From: Holophagales bacterium
GTDB taxonomy: Bacteria > Acidobacteriota > Thermoanaerobaculia > Multivoradales > Multivoraceae
Reading direction: 5' to 3'
Length of the DNA: 64,000 nt
NCBI GenBank assembly: GCA_009836625.1
Contig: VXVC01000012.1
Location: 194,073-258,072 of the forward strand
Position numbers and translations under genes: made by a program. Positions within the stretch are counted from its first letter, which is position 1. Every line of letters begins with the position of its first letter. The notes under the pieces were generated by a model, which saw nothing but the letters and a program-made list of their open reading frames with translations, did no database searches and was not told the DNA's origin. Shown one piece after another: positions 1 through 7,606 of this stretch.

Positions 1-283
1 CGAAGGCGCGCACCTGCTCGCCCTCGACCACCATGTTCCTGTAGTGGGCGCTCAGGCAGCCGGTTTCGAACCACTCCTGCCCCCACAGGTCGTGGAGCAG
101 GGGCACGAACTGGCTGAAGTGAGTCGGACCTTCGATCGGGCCGCCGGCCTGGAAGCCCATCTTCTCGGCCGTGGAGTCGTCGTGAATGGACAGGTGACCG
201 CCGTACTCCTGCTCGGCGAGCATCTGTCTGGGGGTGCGCAGCGGTCCGCGGATGTAGGTCGGCGTGTCGAATGCCTCGGCCAT
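1..283 (-). CDS. MaoC-like hot-dog domain protein, N-terminal fragment
   Basis: Reading frame open to the left edge of the window, starting at an ATG at 283 with a GAGGAG Shine-Dalgarno sequence about 7 bases upstream. The 94 visible residues begin MAEAFDTPTYIRGPLRTP and contain GGHLSIHDDSTAEKMGF followed by a PIEGPTHFSQ stretch. That layout (short strand, central helix preceded by Asp and His, glycine-rich turn) is typical of hot-dog fold MaoC-like dehydratases acting on acyl-CoA esters. The C-terminal half, and so the family assignment, lies outside the window. A TACACT hexamer about 35 bases upstream may be its -10 box. Confidence 0.6.
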   Translation of the reverse strand, partial: MAEAFDTPTYIRGPLRTPRQMLAEQEYGGHLSIHDDSTAEKMGFQAGGPIEGPTHFSQFVPLLHDLWGQEWFETGCLSAHYRNMVVEGEQVRAF

Positions 284-419
284 TCGGTTCTCCTCGCTTG
301 GGAAGGGCGAAGTGTAGCGCCGTGAGATGATGAGGCGTGGCGAAGCCTCCCGGCGAGGATGTGGTCATCCGGAGCGTCGAGTCGGCGCTGGGTTCGCAGC
401 GTTCCACCGCGCAAGCTAC

Positions 420-425
420 TAGGAT
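420..425 (+). promoter_or_regulatory. Putative -10 box of leaderless type (TAGGAT)
   Basis: TAGGAT ends six bases before the ATG at 432, with no Shine-Dalgarno sequence between. The same geometry recurs at many operon starts in this window. Inferred only. Confidence 0.45.
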
Positions 426-431
426 CCCGCC

Positions 432-1244
432 ATGAGTCGGCTGGAGGTGCTTCTCGATGCAATGCGTCCGCTTCTGGAAGAACAGGGGGCCTACGGCGCC
501 TGGCTCTTCGGGTCGCAAGCGCGGGGCACCGCGGATGCCGAGAGCGACATCGACCTGATCGTCGTGCAGCCGAGCGACGAGCCCAGGCCACTGCGCCGGC
601 TGGCCTACTCCGAGGCGGTCGAGGCGGCGGGCGGGGCGGTGGATCTCCTGATCTACACGCCCGAGGAGTTCGAGGCGATGAGGTCGGCGGGACGGCCCTT
701 TCTGGTGGATGCGCTCCTGGAGGCGAAGCCCGTTCACCTCGGAACGCCCTGGGGCGAACTCGTCGAGCGGGAGCTCCAGGAACTTCGTGGCGCCGGGGCG
801 GCCTCGTTACCGACGCCGCCGGAAGTGGCGCGGGCCGAAGCCGAGCGGTGGCTTGGGCATGCCGAGTACGACCTCGGCTTTGCCCGCTACGCCTTTGACG
901 GACGGCACTACAACCAGGCCTGCTTCTTCGCACAGCAGGCGGCGGAGAAGGCGGTCAAGTCGATCGCCTACGGCCTGGGCGAGCGCCGTGTGCGCACCCA
1001 CTCGCTGGTGGAAATGATCGATCGCTACGCGGAACGAGCCCCGGACCTGGTCGCGCTGCGTGGTTTGGGCAAGGGCCTGGACGTTCACTACGTCGAGGCC
1101 CGCTACCCGAACGGCCAGGACAGGGGCATACCGGCCGAGACCTACACCCGACAGATGGCGGAGGAAGCCCTCGAAGCGGCGGAACCGTTCGTGGCGGCGG
1201 CGACCGGCCGCGTGCAGGCGGAACCCGATGCCGATCAGGCCTAG
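432..1244 (+). CDS. Nucleotidyltransferase-HEPN fusion protein (MNT/HEPN module in one chain)
   Basis: 270 residues. The N-terminal third is a minimal nucleotidyltransferase: GSQARG at 27-32, Asp39 and Asp41 in SDIDL, and a likely third carboxylate at Asp71 (VDLL). The C-terminal half (about 130-250) is a HEPN domain with the typical helix containing ACFFAQQAAEKAVKS and a later RRVRTH element resembling the Rx4-6H RNase motif. MNT and HEPN are usually separate antitoxin and toxin genes, in which the MNT AMPylates the HEPN protein; here they are fused. Order MNT then HEPN. It stands alone between divergent or convergent neighbours. A role as a self-contained toxin-antitoxin, or as a housekeeping fused nucleotidyltransferase, cannot be separated from sequence. 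Confidence 0.85.
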   Translation: MSRLEVLLDAMRPLLEEQGAYGAWLFGSQARGTADAESDIDLIVVQPSDEPRPLRRLAYSEAVEAAGGAVDLLIYTPEEFEAMRSAGRPFLVDALLEAKPVHLGTPWGELVERELQELRGAGAASLPTPPEVARAEAERWLGHAEYDLGFARYAFDGRHYNQACFFAQQAAEKAVKSIAYGLGERRVRTHSLVEMIDRYAERAPDLVALRGLGKGLDVHYVEARYPNGQDRGIPAETYTRQMAEEALEAAEPFVAAATGRVQAEPDADQA

Positions 1245-1807
1245 CTGTCGGCCGTGATCCCCCGGGCGACCGCGGCGCGCACGGCCGCGCCCGCGGGCTT
1301 TCCGGAGACGGCGTCGACGGCCTGGAAGTCGAGGTTGCGGCCGCGTTCCACGTACTCGACCCAGTACGGGTAGGCGCACGGTTCGGAGCGAAGCAACCTG
1401 CCGCGTTCACGGCGGCGCTTGCCGCGAGCCGCCATCAGCAGCACGCGACCTGCGAAGTCGGCGGCCCGCTCCTCCGCTTCGGCTGGTTGGAGCGCAGGCG
1501 GAAGGGTCGCCGGTCCCGGTACGACCTCGAGACCGTCGAGTCGGATGTGCGCGGCCTGCCCGCTGAGCCGGCAGACGAGGACGGCGAGCTGCTTGCCCGG
1601 GTCGGAGCCGCTCTCGGGCGTGTATGTATCCGCGGCGGCCTCGAGCGTTTCGTAGACGACGAGCCAGTGAGGCAGGTAGAGAAGTTCGAAGGCGACCGGC
1701 CGCCCGCGCCGGAGTCGCCGCAGCCGGCCTCCTGCCAGCGTCTGGCGTGCTTCGTCGCCGGCGATCTTCGGCGTGATCGCCGGGGCGGGTTGTGGCGCCT
1801 CGCTCAG
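1241..1807 (-). CDS. Conserved-looking hypothetical protein, probable CTG start
   Basis: The reading frame is open from the stop at 1241 to beyond 1850 but has no ATG, GTG or TTG start upstream of 1444. The most economical start is CTG at 1807-1805, which overlaps the stop of the upstream gene as CTGA, the same four-base coupling used through this operon; GGGAAAA lies just upstream. That gives 188 residues beginning (M)SEAPQPAPAITPKI. The translation looks protein-like: FELLYLPHWLVVYETLEAAA, QLAVLVCRLSGQAAHIRLDG and, near the end, AYPYWVEYVERGRNLDFQAV. A start at GTG 1444 would discard two thirds of it. I do not recognise the family; there are no membrane segments. Last gene of the operon running from 6836. 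Confidence 0.6.
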   Translation of the reverse strand: MSEAPQPAPAITPKIAGDEARQTLAGGRLRRLRRGRPVAFELLYLPHWLVVYETLEAAADTYTPESGSDPGKQLAVLVCRLSGQAAHIRLDGLEVVPGPATLPPALQPAEAEERAADFAGRVLLMAARGKRRRERGRLLRSEPCAYPYWVEYVERGRNLDFQAVDAVSGKPAGAAVRAAVARGITADS

Positions 1808-2022
1808 CGTTTTCCCGTCTGCTTTGAACGACCGCGGCTGCCGTAGAACATGAGGACGGCGGCCGCCAGCAGCAGGGCCGCCCCGGCGGCGGTGCTGAGC
1901 GCGAGATCGATCGTCTCGGCAGCGGAGAACCCCCCGATGAGAACCGGAATCGACAGCACCGCCAGAAACACGCCGAGGATGCGGGCGGTGGAGCGGTCGC
2001 GGCTGGTGTGGTCAGAGGTCAT
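1804..2022 (-). CDS. Small two-TM membrane protein
   Basis: 72 residues from the ATG at 2022 (MTSDHTSRDRS). Two hydrophobic segments, about residues 15-32 and 40-60, separated by a short polar turn, then a basic tail ending KQTGKR. The frame stays open further upstream, but that part overlaps the preceding small membrane protein in another frame and is arginine-rich shadow sequence, so the internal ATG is preferred. It sits directly after another small membrane protein and the SSS symporter; an accessory role to that transporter is possible but not shown. Confidence 0.65.
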   Translation of the reverse strand: MTSDHTSRDRSTARILGVFLAVLSIPVLIGGFSAAETIDLALSTAAGAALLLAAAVLMFYGSRGRSKQTGKR

Positions 2023-2042
2023 GGCGTCGCAGGGGTGGCTGG

Positions 2043-2282
2043 TCAGGCCAGCAGGAGGTAGATCACGAGGTAGGGGACGATGAACAGCGCCGCCCAGACT
2101 CGGAGGTCCCGCCACTTCGCGCGGTCGGGCGCTCCGCGGAGCACCCAGTCGGGGCGGAGTCGCCACACGGCGACCGCCGGCAGGATGAGCAGCAGCGCCA
2201 CGGCGATGCGGGCGCTCCACAGCGGCAGCGCGCCCATCGCGACGTTGATCGGACCGAGGACGAACTCGAGGATCGCTCTCAT
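2043..2282 (-). CDS. Small two-TM membrane protein downstream of symporter
   Basis: 79 residues. A hydrophobic helix around residues 18-42 (SARIAVALLLILPAVAVW), a cationic loop, and a second helix at the C terminus (AALFIVPYLVIYLLLA). Its ATG overlaps the TGA of the symporter gene (ATGA at 2279-2282), so it is translationally coupled to it. Small membrane subunits of this kind sit beside many transporters, but this protein does not match a family I know. Function not assigned. Confidence 0.7.
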   Translation of the reverse strand: MRAILEFVLGPINVAMGALPLWSARIAVALLLILPAVAVWRLRPDWVLRGAPDRAKWRDLRVWAALFIVPYLVIYLLLA

Positions 2283-3862
2283 CGCGGATCGCCCTCGTCC
2301 TGGAGGCGTGCGACCCGGTTTCGCAGCGCCGCCTGGACCGCCTCGTCATTCCGCACCTCGCCCCAGACCAGGCCGCGCAGGCGTTCCGGCGATTCGGGCG
2401 GCGTCAGCCGACTGACGATCCAGGTCACGGCGAGAGTGAACACGAAAGACCACCAGGCGACGAACAGGAACGGTTCCTCGGACGGGAACAACCCGTCCAT
2501 GGCAGGACTGTTCAGCAGCAGGCAGAGTCCGACGCCCGAGACCAGACCCGCAGCGCCGCCGTAACGGTTTGCCCCGCGCCACAGGATGCCGAGCAGGAGC
2601 ACGGCCAGCGTCGGCCCCTGGATCAGGGAGAAGACGGTCTGGATCGCGTTGTAGATGTTGCTGAAGCGTTGCTCGATCTCGGGTGCGATGAAGGCGGCGA
2701 CGAGAAGCAGCACGGCGGACAGGATGCGGCCGAAGCGGAGCTCCGCCGCGGTGCCGAGCTCCGCGCGGCCCAGGCGCCGCCGGAGTCGTCCCAGCAGATC
2801 GCGGCTCCAGAGGGTCGCCGCCGAGTTGAGGTTGGAGTCGACGCTCGACATGAGCGCTGCCAGGAAGGCGGCGAACATCAGGCCCCGCAGGCCCGGCGGC
2901 AGCAACTGGGCGATCAGGCTCGGCACCGCCTCGTCAGCGTTCTGGAGGTCGGGGACGATCAGGATCGCGGCCAGCCCCGGCAGGGCGACGAGCAGCGGAA
3001 TGAACAGCTTGAGGAAACCCGCGAGGAGCACCCCCGCCTTGGCGTCCCATTCGCTGCGCGCGCCGAGCGCCCTCTGCACGATCGTCTGGTTGCCGGTGTA
3101 GTAGGCGATGGAGAGGACGATGCCGAGTCCCAGGACGATCCCGGTCCAGGGGAAGGGAGTCGTCGTGTCGTGCGGCAGGTAGAGCGAGAAGTGGTCCGCG
3201 TACTGGGCGCCCTGGTTGAGCACGCCGTCGCGGAGCGCCGCGAGCCCGCCGACTTCGTAGAGAGCGCGCGCGACCAGGGCGGCACCGCCGACGAACATGA
3301 TGATGAGCTGCAGCACGTCGGTCATCACGACCGCCGCCAGGCCGCCACTGATCGTGTAGATGCCGACGATGGCGGTCGTGATCCAGATGGAGAACTGCGG
3401 ATCCCAGCCGAGCACGGTGCGCATGAGGAGCGCGGTGGCGTGGATCATGATCCCGAGGTTCAGCACCAGGATGACGCCCCAGGCCAGGGCGAGGAAGCTG
3501 CGCACGCCGCTGCCGTAGCGCCGGCCCAGGAACTCCGGCACGGTGTAGACGCCGCTGCGCCAGTAGAAGGGGACGATCAGGAAAGCGGCGATCAACAGCG
3601 CCGGCATCGAGCCGAGCCAGTCGAAGTTGGCCTGGGCGAGCCCGTAGCGGTAGGTGCCGCCGGCGACGGCGATGAAGTCCGTGGCGCCGATGTCGCTGAC
3701 CACGATCGACATGCCGATCGCCCAGAACGGCAGGGCGCGGCCGGCGAGCAGGAAGTCGCCGCTGGTCTTGACGTAGCGGCTGAAGGTGGTACCGATGACC
3801 AGTATCCCCGCCAGGTAGACGAGGACGATCGTGGTGTCGAGCCCGGAGAGGCCCCAGGTCAT
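2279..3862 (-). CDS. SSS-family sodium:solute symporter
   Basis: 527 residues from the ATG at 3862; a longer frame upstream overlaps the isomerase gene and is not used. About 13 hydrophobic segments cover residues 8-500. Features of the solute:sodium symporter (LeuT-like fold) family include the unwound first helix region GMSIVVSDIGATDFIAVAGG, the IYTISGGLAAVVMTDVLQ segment, and the sodium-site helix LAALMSSVDSNLNSAATLWS. The ATG overlaps the stop of the upstream TIM-barrel isomerase. Because that partner resembles sugar or inositol isomerases, the substrate is likely a sugar or polyol, but this is context only. Confidence 0.9.
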   Translation of the reverse strand: MTWGLSGLDTTIVLVYLAGILVIGTTFSRYVKTSGDFLLAGRALPFWAIGMSIVVSDIGATDFIAVAGGTYRYGLAQANFDWLGSMPALLIAAFLIVPFYWRSGVYTVPEFLGRRYGSGVRSFLALAWGVILVLNLGIMIHATALLMRTVLGWDPQFSIWITTAIVGIYTISGGLAAVVMTDVLQLIIMFVGGAALVARALYEVGGLAALRDGVLNQGAQYADHFSLYLPHDTTTPFPWTGIVLGLGIVLSIAYYTGNQTIVQRALGARSEWDAKAGVLLAGFLKLFIPLLVALPGLAAILIVPDLQNADEAVPSLIAQLLPPGLRGLMFAAFLAALMSSVDSNLNSAATLWSRDLLGRLRRRLGRAELGTAAELRFGRILSAVLLLVAAFIAPEIEQRFSNIYNAIQTVFSLIQGPTLAVLLLGILWRGANRYGGAAGLVSGVGLCLLLNSPAMDGLFPSEEPFLFVAWWSFVFTLAVTWIVSRLTPPESPERLRGLVWGEVRNDEAVQAALRNRVARLQDEGDPR

Positions 3863-4737
3863 GGTGCGTCGCCTTCCGCCGTCGCCGCGCCGATTGCCGT
3901 CGCCGTTTGAAGGTGCCTGAGACTCACCTCGATGTCGCGCTCTGGTGCTCCGTCGGTCTCGGCCGTTTCGTCCTGCTCGACGACGAACAGGCGCACGCCT
4001 GCCCCGAGCGCGGCCTCGACGCAGCCGGCGATGTCGACGTCGCCCTCGCCGAGCGGCCGGAACCAGCGTTCGGAGGTTGCCTGTTCGGCCGTCCGCTCCT
4101 CGGGCAGTCCGGGGAGCAGGCCGTCCTTCAGGTGGAGGAGTCGCACCCGATCGCCGAGTTCCCTGATCAGAGCCACGGGGTCCGAGCCGGCGAAGGCGGC
4201 CCAGTAGATGTCCAGCTCCAGTCCCCAGCCTTCCTGGGAGCGGCAGGAGACGAGCGCGTGCAGGCCGTCCGGGCCGAGCCTTTCCGGCTGGCCGTCGTCG
4301 AACGGGAACACCTCGAACTCGTGGTTGTGGTACGCGAAACGGAAGCCGCCGGCCCGGAACCGGTAGCTCAGCAGGTCGAGGCGGCGGCCGAGTTCCATGT
4401 AGTGCGCGCGGCAGCCGTCTCCGCGCTGCTCGGCGTCGAGCCAGGGGCAGACGAGCACCTGGCAGTGGAGGGCGCGGTAGGTGTCCATGACACCGGCCGG
4501 ATCCGCCTCCAGTTCGGAGAGCGGCACGTGGGCCGCGAGGAGCCCGAGGCCGCGTTTCGACAGTAGCTCTCGGAGGTCCTCGGCCGTGCGCCCCCAGAGA
4601 CCGCCGAACCACTCGATCTCGCGGTAGCCGGCCTCCGCCGCCTGATCGAGGGCGGCTTCGAGATTCTGCTCTGCCTGCCGCCGGAGGGTGTAGAGCTGGA
4701 GCGCCACTCGCGGAGCGCCGACCGCGCCATCCGTCAA
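3859..4737 (-). CDS. Sugar phosphate isomerase/epimerase family TIM barrel
   Basis: 292 residues starting at a TTG (4737-4735) whose last two bases lie in the TGA of the upstream gene (TTGA), and ending in an ATGA overlap with the symporter gene. It begins with VALQLYTLRRQ, the typical first strand of the xylose-isomerase-like (AP endonuclease 2) fold, followed by AGYREIEWFGG. The later metal-site strands include YHNHEFEV, a LELDIYW motif and VRLLHLKD, placing Glu, Asp and His ligands at the barrel mouth. Likely an intracellular sugar or inositol isomerase/epimerase working with the adjacent importer; exact substrate unknown. Confidence 0.85.
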   Translation of the reverse strand: MTDGAVGAPRVALQLYTLRRQAEQNLEAALDQAAEAGYREIEWFGGLWGRTAEDLRELLSKRGLGLLAAHVPLSELEADPAGVMDTYRALHCQVLVCPWLDAEQRGDGCRAHYMELGRRLDLLSYRFRAGGFRFAYHNHEFEVFPFDDGQPERLGPDGLHALVSCRSQEGWGLELDIYWAAFAGSDPVALIRELGDRVRLLHLKDGLLPGLPEERTAEQATSERWFRPLGEGDVDIAGCVEAALGAGVRLFVVEQDETAETDGAPERDIEVSLRHLQTATAIGAATAEGDAP

Positions 4738-6836
4738 CGGGACGGCTCCGCTGGCGCGTCGCCCGATGTTTCCTCGATCAGCTCGTGGTAGAGGCCGAGG
4801 TAGTAGGGCAAGAGGAAGCTGGCGCCGTCGGCCAGGTAGCGGCCCTGGCCGCCGTGGTCGAGTCGCCAGGGGTCGTGATTCCAGTGGTTGACGAAGCGCT
4901 CGTCGATCGGCAATACGCGGCCGTCCAGCAGGCGACCGCGAACGCCACGGCGCTCCTCCTGGTCTCGCAGCAGCACGATGTCGAGCCGGTGGCTGTTCGA
5001 GAGGGCCCAGTCGAAGCGGTCGAGAGGATAGAGGACCAGGCTCTCGACGGCGTCGTCCAGAGGAAAGTCGTCGCGACGGTAGGTCTCGTCGTCGAAGGCG
5101 TCACGGTAGCCGTTGCCGTCGATGGCGGCGGCGTGGATGAAGTCGAACAGCGGATTCCGTTCCGGTTGCAGGACCTTCCAGTACTGGCGCAGCGAGTGGG
5201 CGGCGACGCTCCGTACCGCCTCATCCCGCTCGTACGTCAGGAGGTGGTAGTAGTTCATGAACGCCATCTCGTCGTCCGACTGGTTGCCGGTGCCGGGGCC
5301 GCTCTGGACCTTGGGGTTGCGCAGGTTCGCCAGGTAGGCGTGGTCGTCGAGGAGACTCCGCGCGGCATCGGCGTAGCGTTGCGCGCGCCGGGCCCCGGCC
5401 TCGGACCCCGTGTCGCTCATGTGTTCGGCGATTCGCAGGTAGGTCAGGTAGGAGAGCGAGTTGAGCCCCCGCTCCTCCCACCAGTCCTGGTCATGGTTCA
5501 GTTGCTCCGGGCCGAAGACCGCCCAGCGGGTGCGTTGCCCGTCATGGTCGATGAGAGCGCCACCGTGGTCGATCAGGTGGTCGACGATCGCGAGCACCGT
5601 CTCGCGGACCTCGGCGCGTTCCGTCTCGGTGTCCGCGACCAGGTCGTAGTACAGGCCGTAGAAGAAGAAGTGGCCGTCCAGCTCGTCGGAGCTCGTGTCG
5701 CTCTTCCAGTACCACTTGCCGTCGGCGCTGGTGGGCCAGCGGGGATCGATGACCTTCCACAGGCCGTCGCGTTCCTGGCGGAACCGGCGGTCGCTCTCCA
5801 CGCGACCGGCGTTCGGGTCCGGGCCGTCTACGGGCAGGATGGTGCGGGCGACGAAGCCGGGCTCGGCGGGAGGCGTGCCGCCCTGGGTCACGAGTTGCAG
5901 GAAGCGCAGCGCCTCGAACGCCTGGCGCGCGTTCTCGCGTGCTTCCGGCTCCCCGGTGACGGCCCAGCGAAAGCACTCGGCGGCGCCGTACATCGAGGTC
6001 CACAGGCCGTCGTTGTCGCTGTCGGACTGGCGGAACGCCGACGTGTCGCCGGGGTTCTCGAGGGCGACACCCAGCACGTAACCGTAGGGCGTGCGGCGAT
6101 GGAAGCGCTCGATCGCCTGGTGGAAGCGCTCCGCCTTCTGCCGCAAGGTCATCGGACGCATGTGGATCCTGCCGGGCCCGGCGATGGTCTCGATCCGAAC
6201 GGTGCCGTCGCGTTCGACTTCGACCGACAGGATGTGGTCGTGGGGCAGCCAGCGCCGTCCCTGCCGGTACTGCCAGCGAGGCGGGTCGTCCGGGGTGGCG
6301 CCGGGGATCAGATGGACGAGGCCACGGGTCGTGCCCGCCCAGATCGAGCCGTCCGGCGCAGCGGCGAGGCTGGTGAAGTCGTTCCAGGGCAGACCGTCGG
6401 TACGGTCGTAGAGCCGCCACGCGCCGCTGATTTCGTCGAGAGAGCCCAGGCCCTGAGGCGAGGCGAACCACAGGCTGCCGTCGTAGTCGAACTCCACCGC
6501 CCGCACATCGACCGGCGCCCAGCTCCGGTCGCCATGACGCGGCAGCAGACGGCGCCAGACGGTGTCGGAGCCGTCCCGCAGGTAGACGCCGGAGGACGTG
6601 GCGGCTGCTACGCGGATCGCGGCATCCGTGATGACCTCGCGGACTTCGCCGGGGGCGTCGAGGGTGGTGGCGGGGGACGGCGCCACCGTGAGCGAAGCGT
6701 CGTCGCCGTCGGTTGGCGGCTCGTACTCCGCCACTTGCTGCACGAACGGTTCGACCCGGATTGGCAACTCCGTCTGGCCCGCCAGGGCGAGAGGGACCAC
6801 CAGCAACCCGAGCAGTGAGGCTGTACGCAGGTTCAC
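4734..6836 (-). CDS. Secreted protein with propeller repeats and alpha-helical domain
   Basis: 700 residues, GTG start at 6836, with a signal peptide (residues 1-20, ending LALAGQ). Residues about 90-220 carry two-component-regulator-propeller-like repeats: LWFASPQGLGSL, LYDRTDGLPWNDFTSL, GSIWAGTTRGLVHL. The remaining 450 residues are rich in Trp, Tyr, His and Asp (for example DHDGQRTRWAVFGPEQLNHD and NHWNHDPWRLD) and resemble helical toroid proteins acting on carbohydrates, but no catalytic motif can be named. It is the first gene of the coupled operon with an isomerase and a symporter, so a periplasmic or surface role in carbohydrate capture is a reasonable guess. Confidence 0.7.
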   Translation of the reverse strand: MNLRTASLLGLLVVPLALAGQTELPIRVEPFVQQVAEYEPPTDGDDASLTVAPSPATTLDAPGEVREVITDAAIRVAAATSSGVYLRDGSDTVWRRLLPRHGDRSWAPVDVRAVEFDYDGSLWFASPQGLGSLDEISGAWRLYDRTDGLPWNDFTSLAAAPDGSIWAGTTRGLVHLIPGATPDDPPRWQYRQGRRWLPHDHILSVEVERDGTVRIETIAGPGRIHMRPMTLRQKAERFHQAIERFHRRTPYGYVLGVALENPGDTSAFRQSDSDNDGLWTSMYGAAECFRWAVTGEPEARENARQAFEALRFLQLVTQGGTPPAEPGFVARTILPVDGPDPNAGRVESDRRFRQERDGLWKVIDPRWPTSADGKWYWKSDTSSDELDGHFFFYGLYYDLVADTETERAEVRETVLAIVDHLIDHGGALIDHDGQRTRWAVFGPEQLNHDQDWWEERGLNSLSYLTYLRIAEHMSDTGSEAGARRAQRYADAARSLLDDHAYLANLRNPKVQSGPGTGNQSDDEMAFMNYYHLLTYERDEAVRSVAAHSLRQYWKVLQPERNPLFDFIHAAAIDGNGYRDAFDDETYRRDDFPLDDAVESLVLYPLDRFDWALSNSHRLDIVLLRDQEERRGVRGRLLDGRVLPIDERFVNHWNHDPWRLDHGGQGRYLADGASFLLPYYLGLYHELIEETSGDAPAEPSR

Positions 6837-6843
6837 GCCGGGA

Positions 6844-6849
6844 AGACTA
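6844..6849 (-). promoter_or_regulatory. Putative -10 box of leaderless type (TAGTCT)
   Basis: On the minus strand GCTAGTCT ends seven bases before the GTG start at 6836, with no ribosome binding site. Candidate promoter of the six-gene operon running to 1241. Confidence 0.45.
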
Positions 6850-6872
6850 GCTTGCGTCCGTCGGTTCCGGCC

Positions 6873-7253
6873 TCAGGCGCGCACGGTCCGTACTCCGTAC
6901 AGGGGGAAGTGGGCATCGCGAGTGACGACCGTGAGTCCCTCGGCCTGAGCCTGGGCGATCAGGAACCGGTCGAAGGGGTCCTTGTGATGCCGGGGCAGCC
7001 GTGCGGCCAGCTCCGCGTGATGGAAGGTCAGCGGCAGATGGGAGAGTCCCTTCTCGTCGACTATCGCGGCGAGGTTGTCCGGGGCCTCCATCTTCCCTCT
7101 CAGCCGCTTGACCGTGACTTCCCATGCCGTGACGGCGCTGACGAAGATCTCGTTGCGAGGGTCGGCTATCGCTGCGCGGGCGCCCCTCCGGAGCATCGAC
7201 TCGTCCGAGATCCACCAGAGGAATGCGTGGGTATCGAGCAGCAGACGCTCCAC
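6873..7253 (-). CDS. PIN-domain toxin (VapC-like RNase)
   Basis: 126 residues from a GTG at 7253, two bases after the antitoxin stop. It starts MERLLLDTHAFLWW: the DTH(A)FLWW motif with Asp7 is the first catalytic carboxylate of the Phd-linked PIN subfamily. Later acidic positions are in SAVTAWEV (Glu) and DPFDRFLIAQA (Asp), and it ends in VTRDAHFPLYGV, all in the usual order. Length is normal for the family. Predicted metal-dependent endoribonuclease neutralised by the upstream gene. Confidence 0.88.
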   Translation of the reverse strand: MERLLLDTHAFLWWISDESMLRRGARAAIADPRNEIFVSAVTAWEVTVKRLRGKMEAPDNLAAIVDEKGLSHLPLTFHHAELAARLPRHHKDPFDRFLIAQAQAEGLTVVTRDAHFPLYGVRTVRA

Positions 7254-7255
7254 CG

Positions 7256-7510
7256 TCAGGTTTCGTCCGGAAAGATCTTCGAGTTCATGAGTTCGTCGAA
7301 CAGTTCCTCGTCCGGCTCGTCGAAGTCCGGCGCCATCCAGATCTTCCCTTCCAGACCGCCCGGCTTGCGGGGTTCCAGCTTCTTCTCGCGATAGGGCTCG
7401 AGCCGCAGGTACGGCTCCCCCGCCTTGGCGATGACGACCTCCTCGCCTTCCCAGGCCAGCCTGCCCAGGCGCGAGAGTTGTGATTTCGCTTCGTGCATGT
7501 TCACCTTCAT
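7256..7510 (-). CDS. Phd/YefM-type antitoxin
   Basis: 84 residues, ATG at 7510 with a strong GGAGGGGAG Shine-Dalgarno sequence. MKVNMHEAKSQLSRLG is the characteristic start of Phd/YefM antitoxins, followed by GEEVVIAKAGEPYLRLEP. The acidic C-terminal tail (DEPDEELFDELMNS) would bind the PIN toxin. Encoded immediately before the toxin gene; the tandem direct repeat at 7537-7556 is a candidate autoregulatory operator. Confidence 0.9.
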   Translation of the reverse strand: MKVNMHEAKSQLSRLGRLAWEGEEVVIAKAGEPYLRLEPYREKKLEPRKPGGLEGKIWMAPDFDEPDEELFDELMNSKIFPDET

Positions 7511-7536
7511 CCGTTTCTCCCCTCCAGAATCCGGCC

Positions 7537-7556
7537 TGGCTAAGTCTGGCTAAGTC
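7537..7556. repeat. Tandem 10-bp direct repeat upstream of the Phd/PIN module
   Basis: TGGCTAAGTC occurs twice with no spacer, 27 bases upstream of the antitoxin start and clear of any gene. Such direct repeats often bind antitoxin dimers. Proposed operator; no binding evidence. Confidence 0.4.
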
Positions 7557-7606
7557 TCGTTCCGCCGTCAAGCAGGAGGGGCATTTCTCATGGCAGAGTC
7601 GTCGCC

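Noticed and set aside
4785..6818. Long open frame (677 codons) on the plus strand
   Set aside because: Exact antisense of the secreted propeller protein, with low-complexity Val/Glu/Gly composition.
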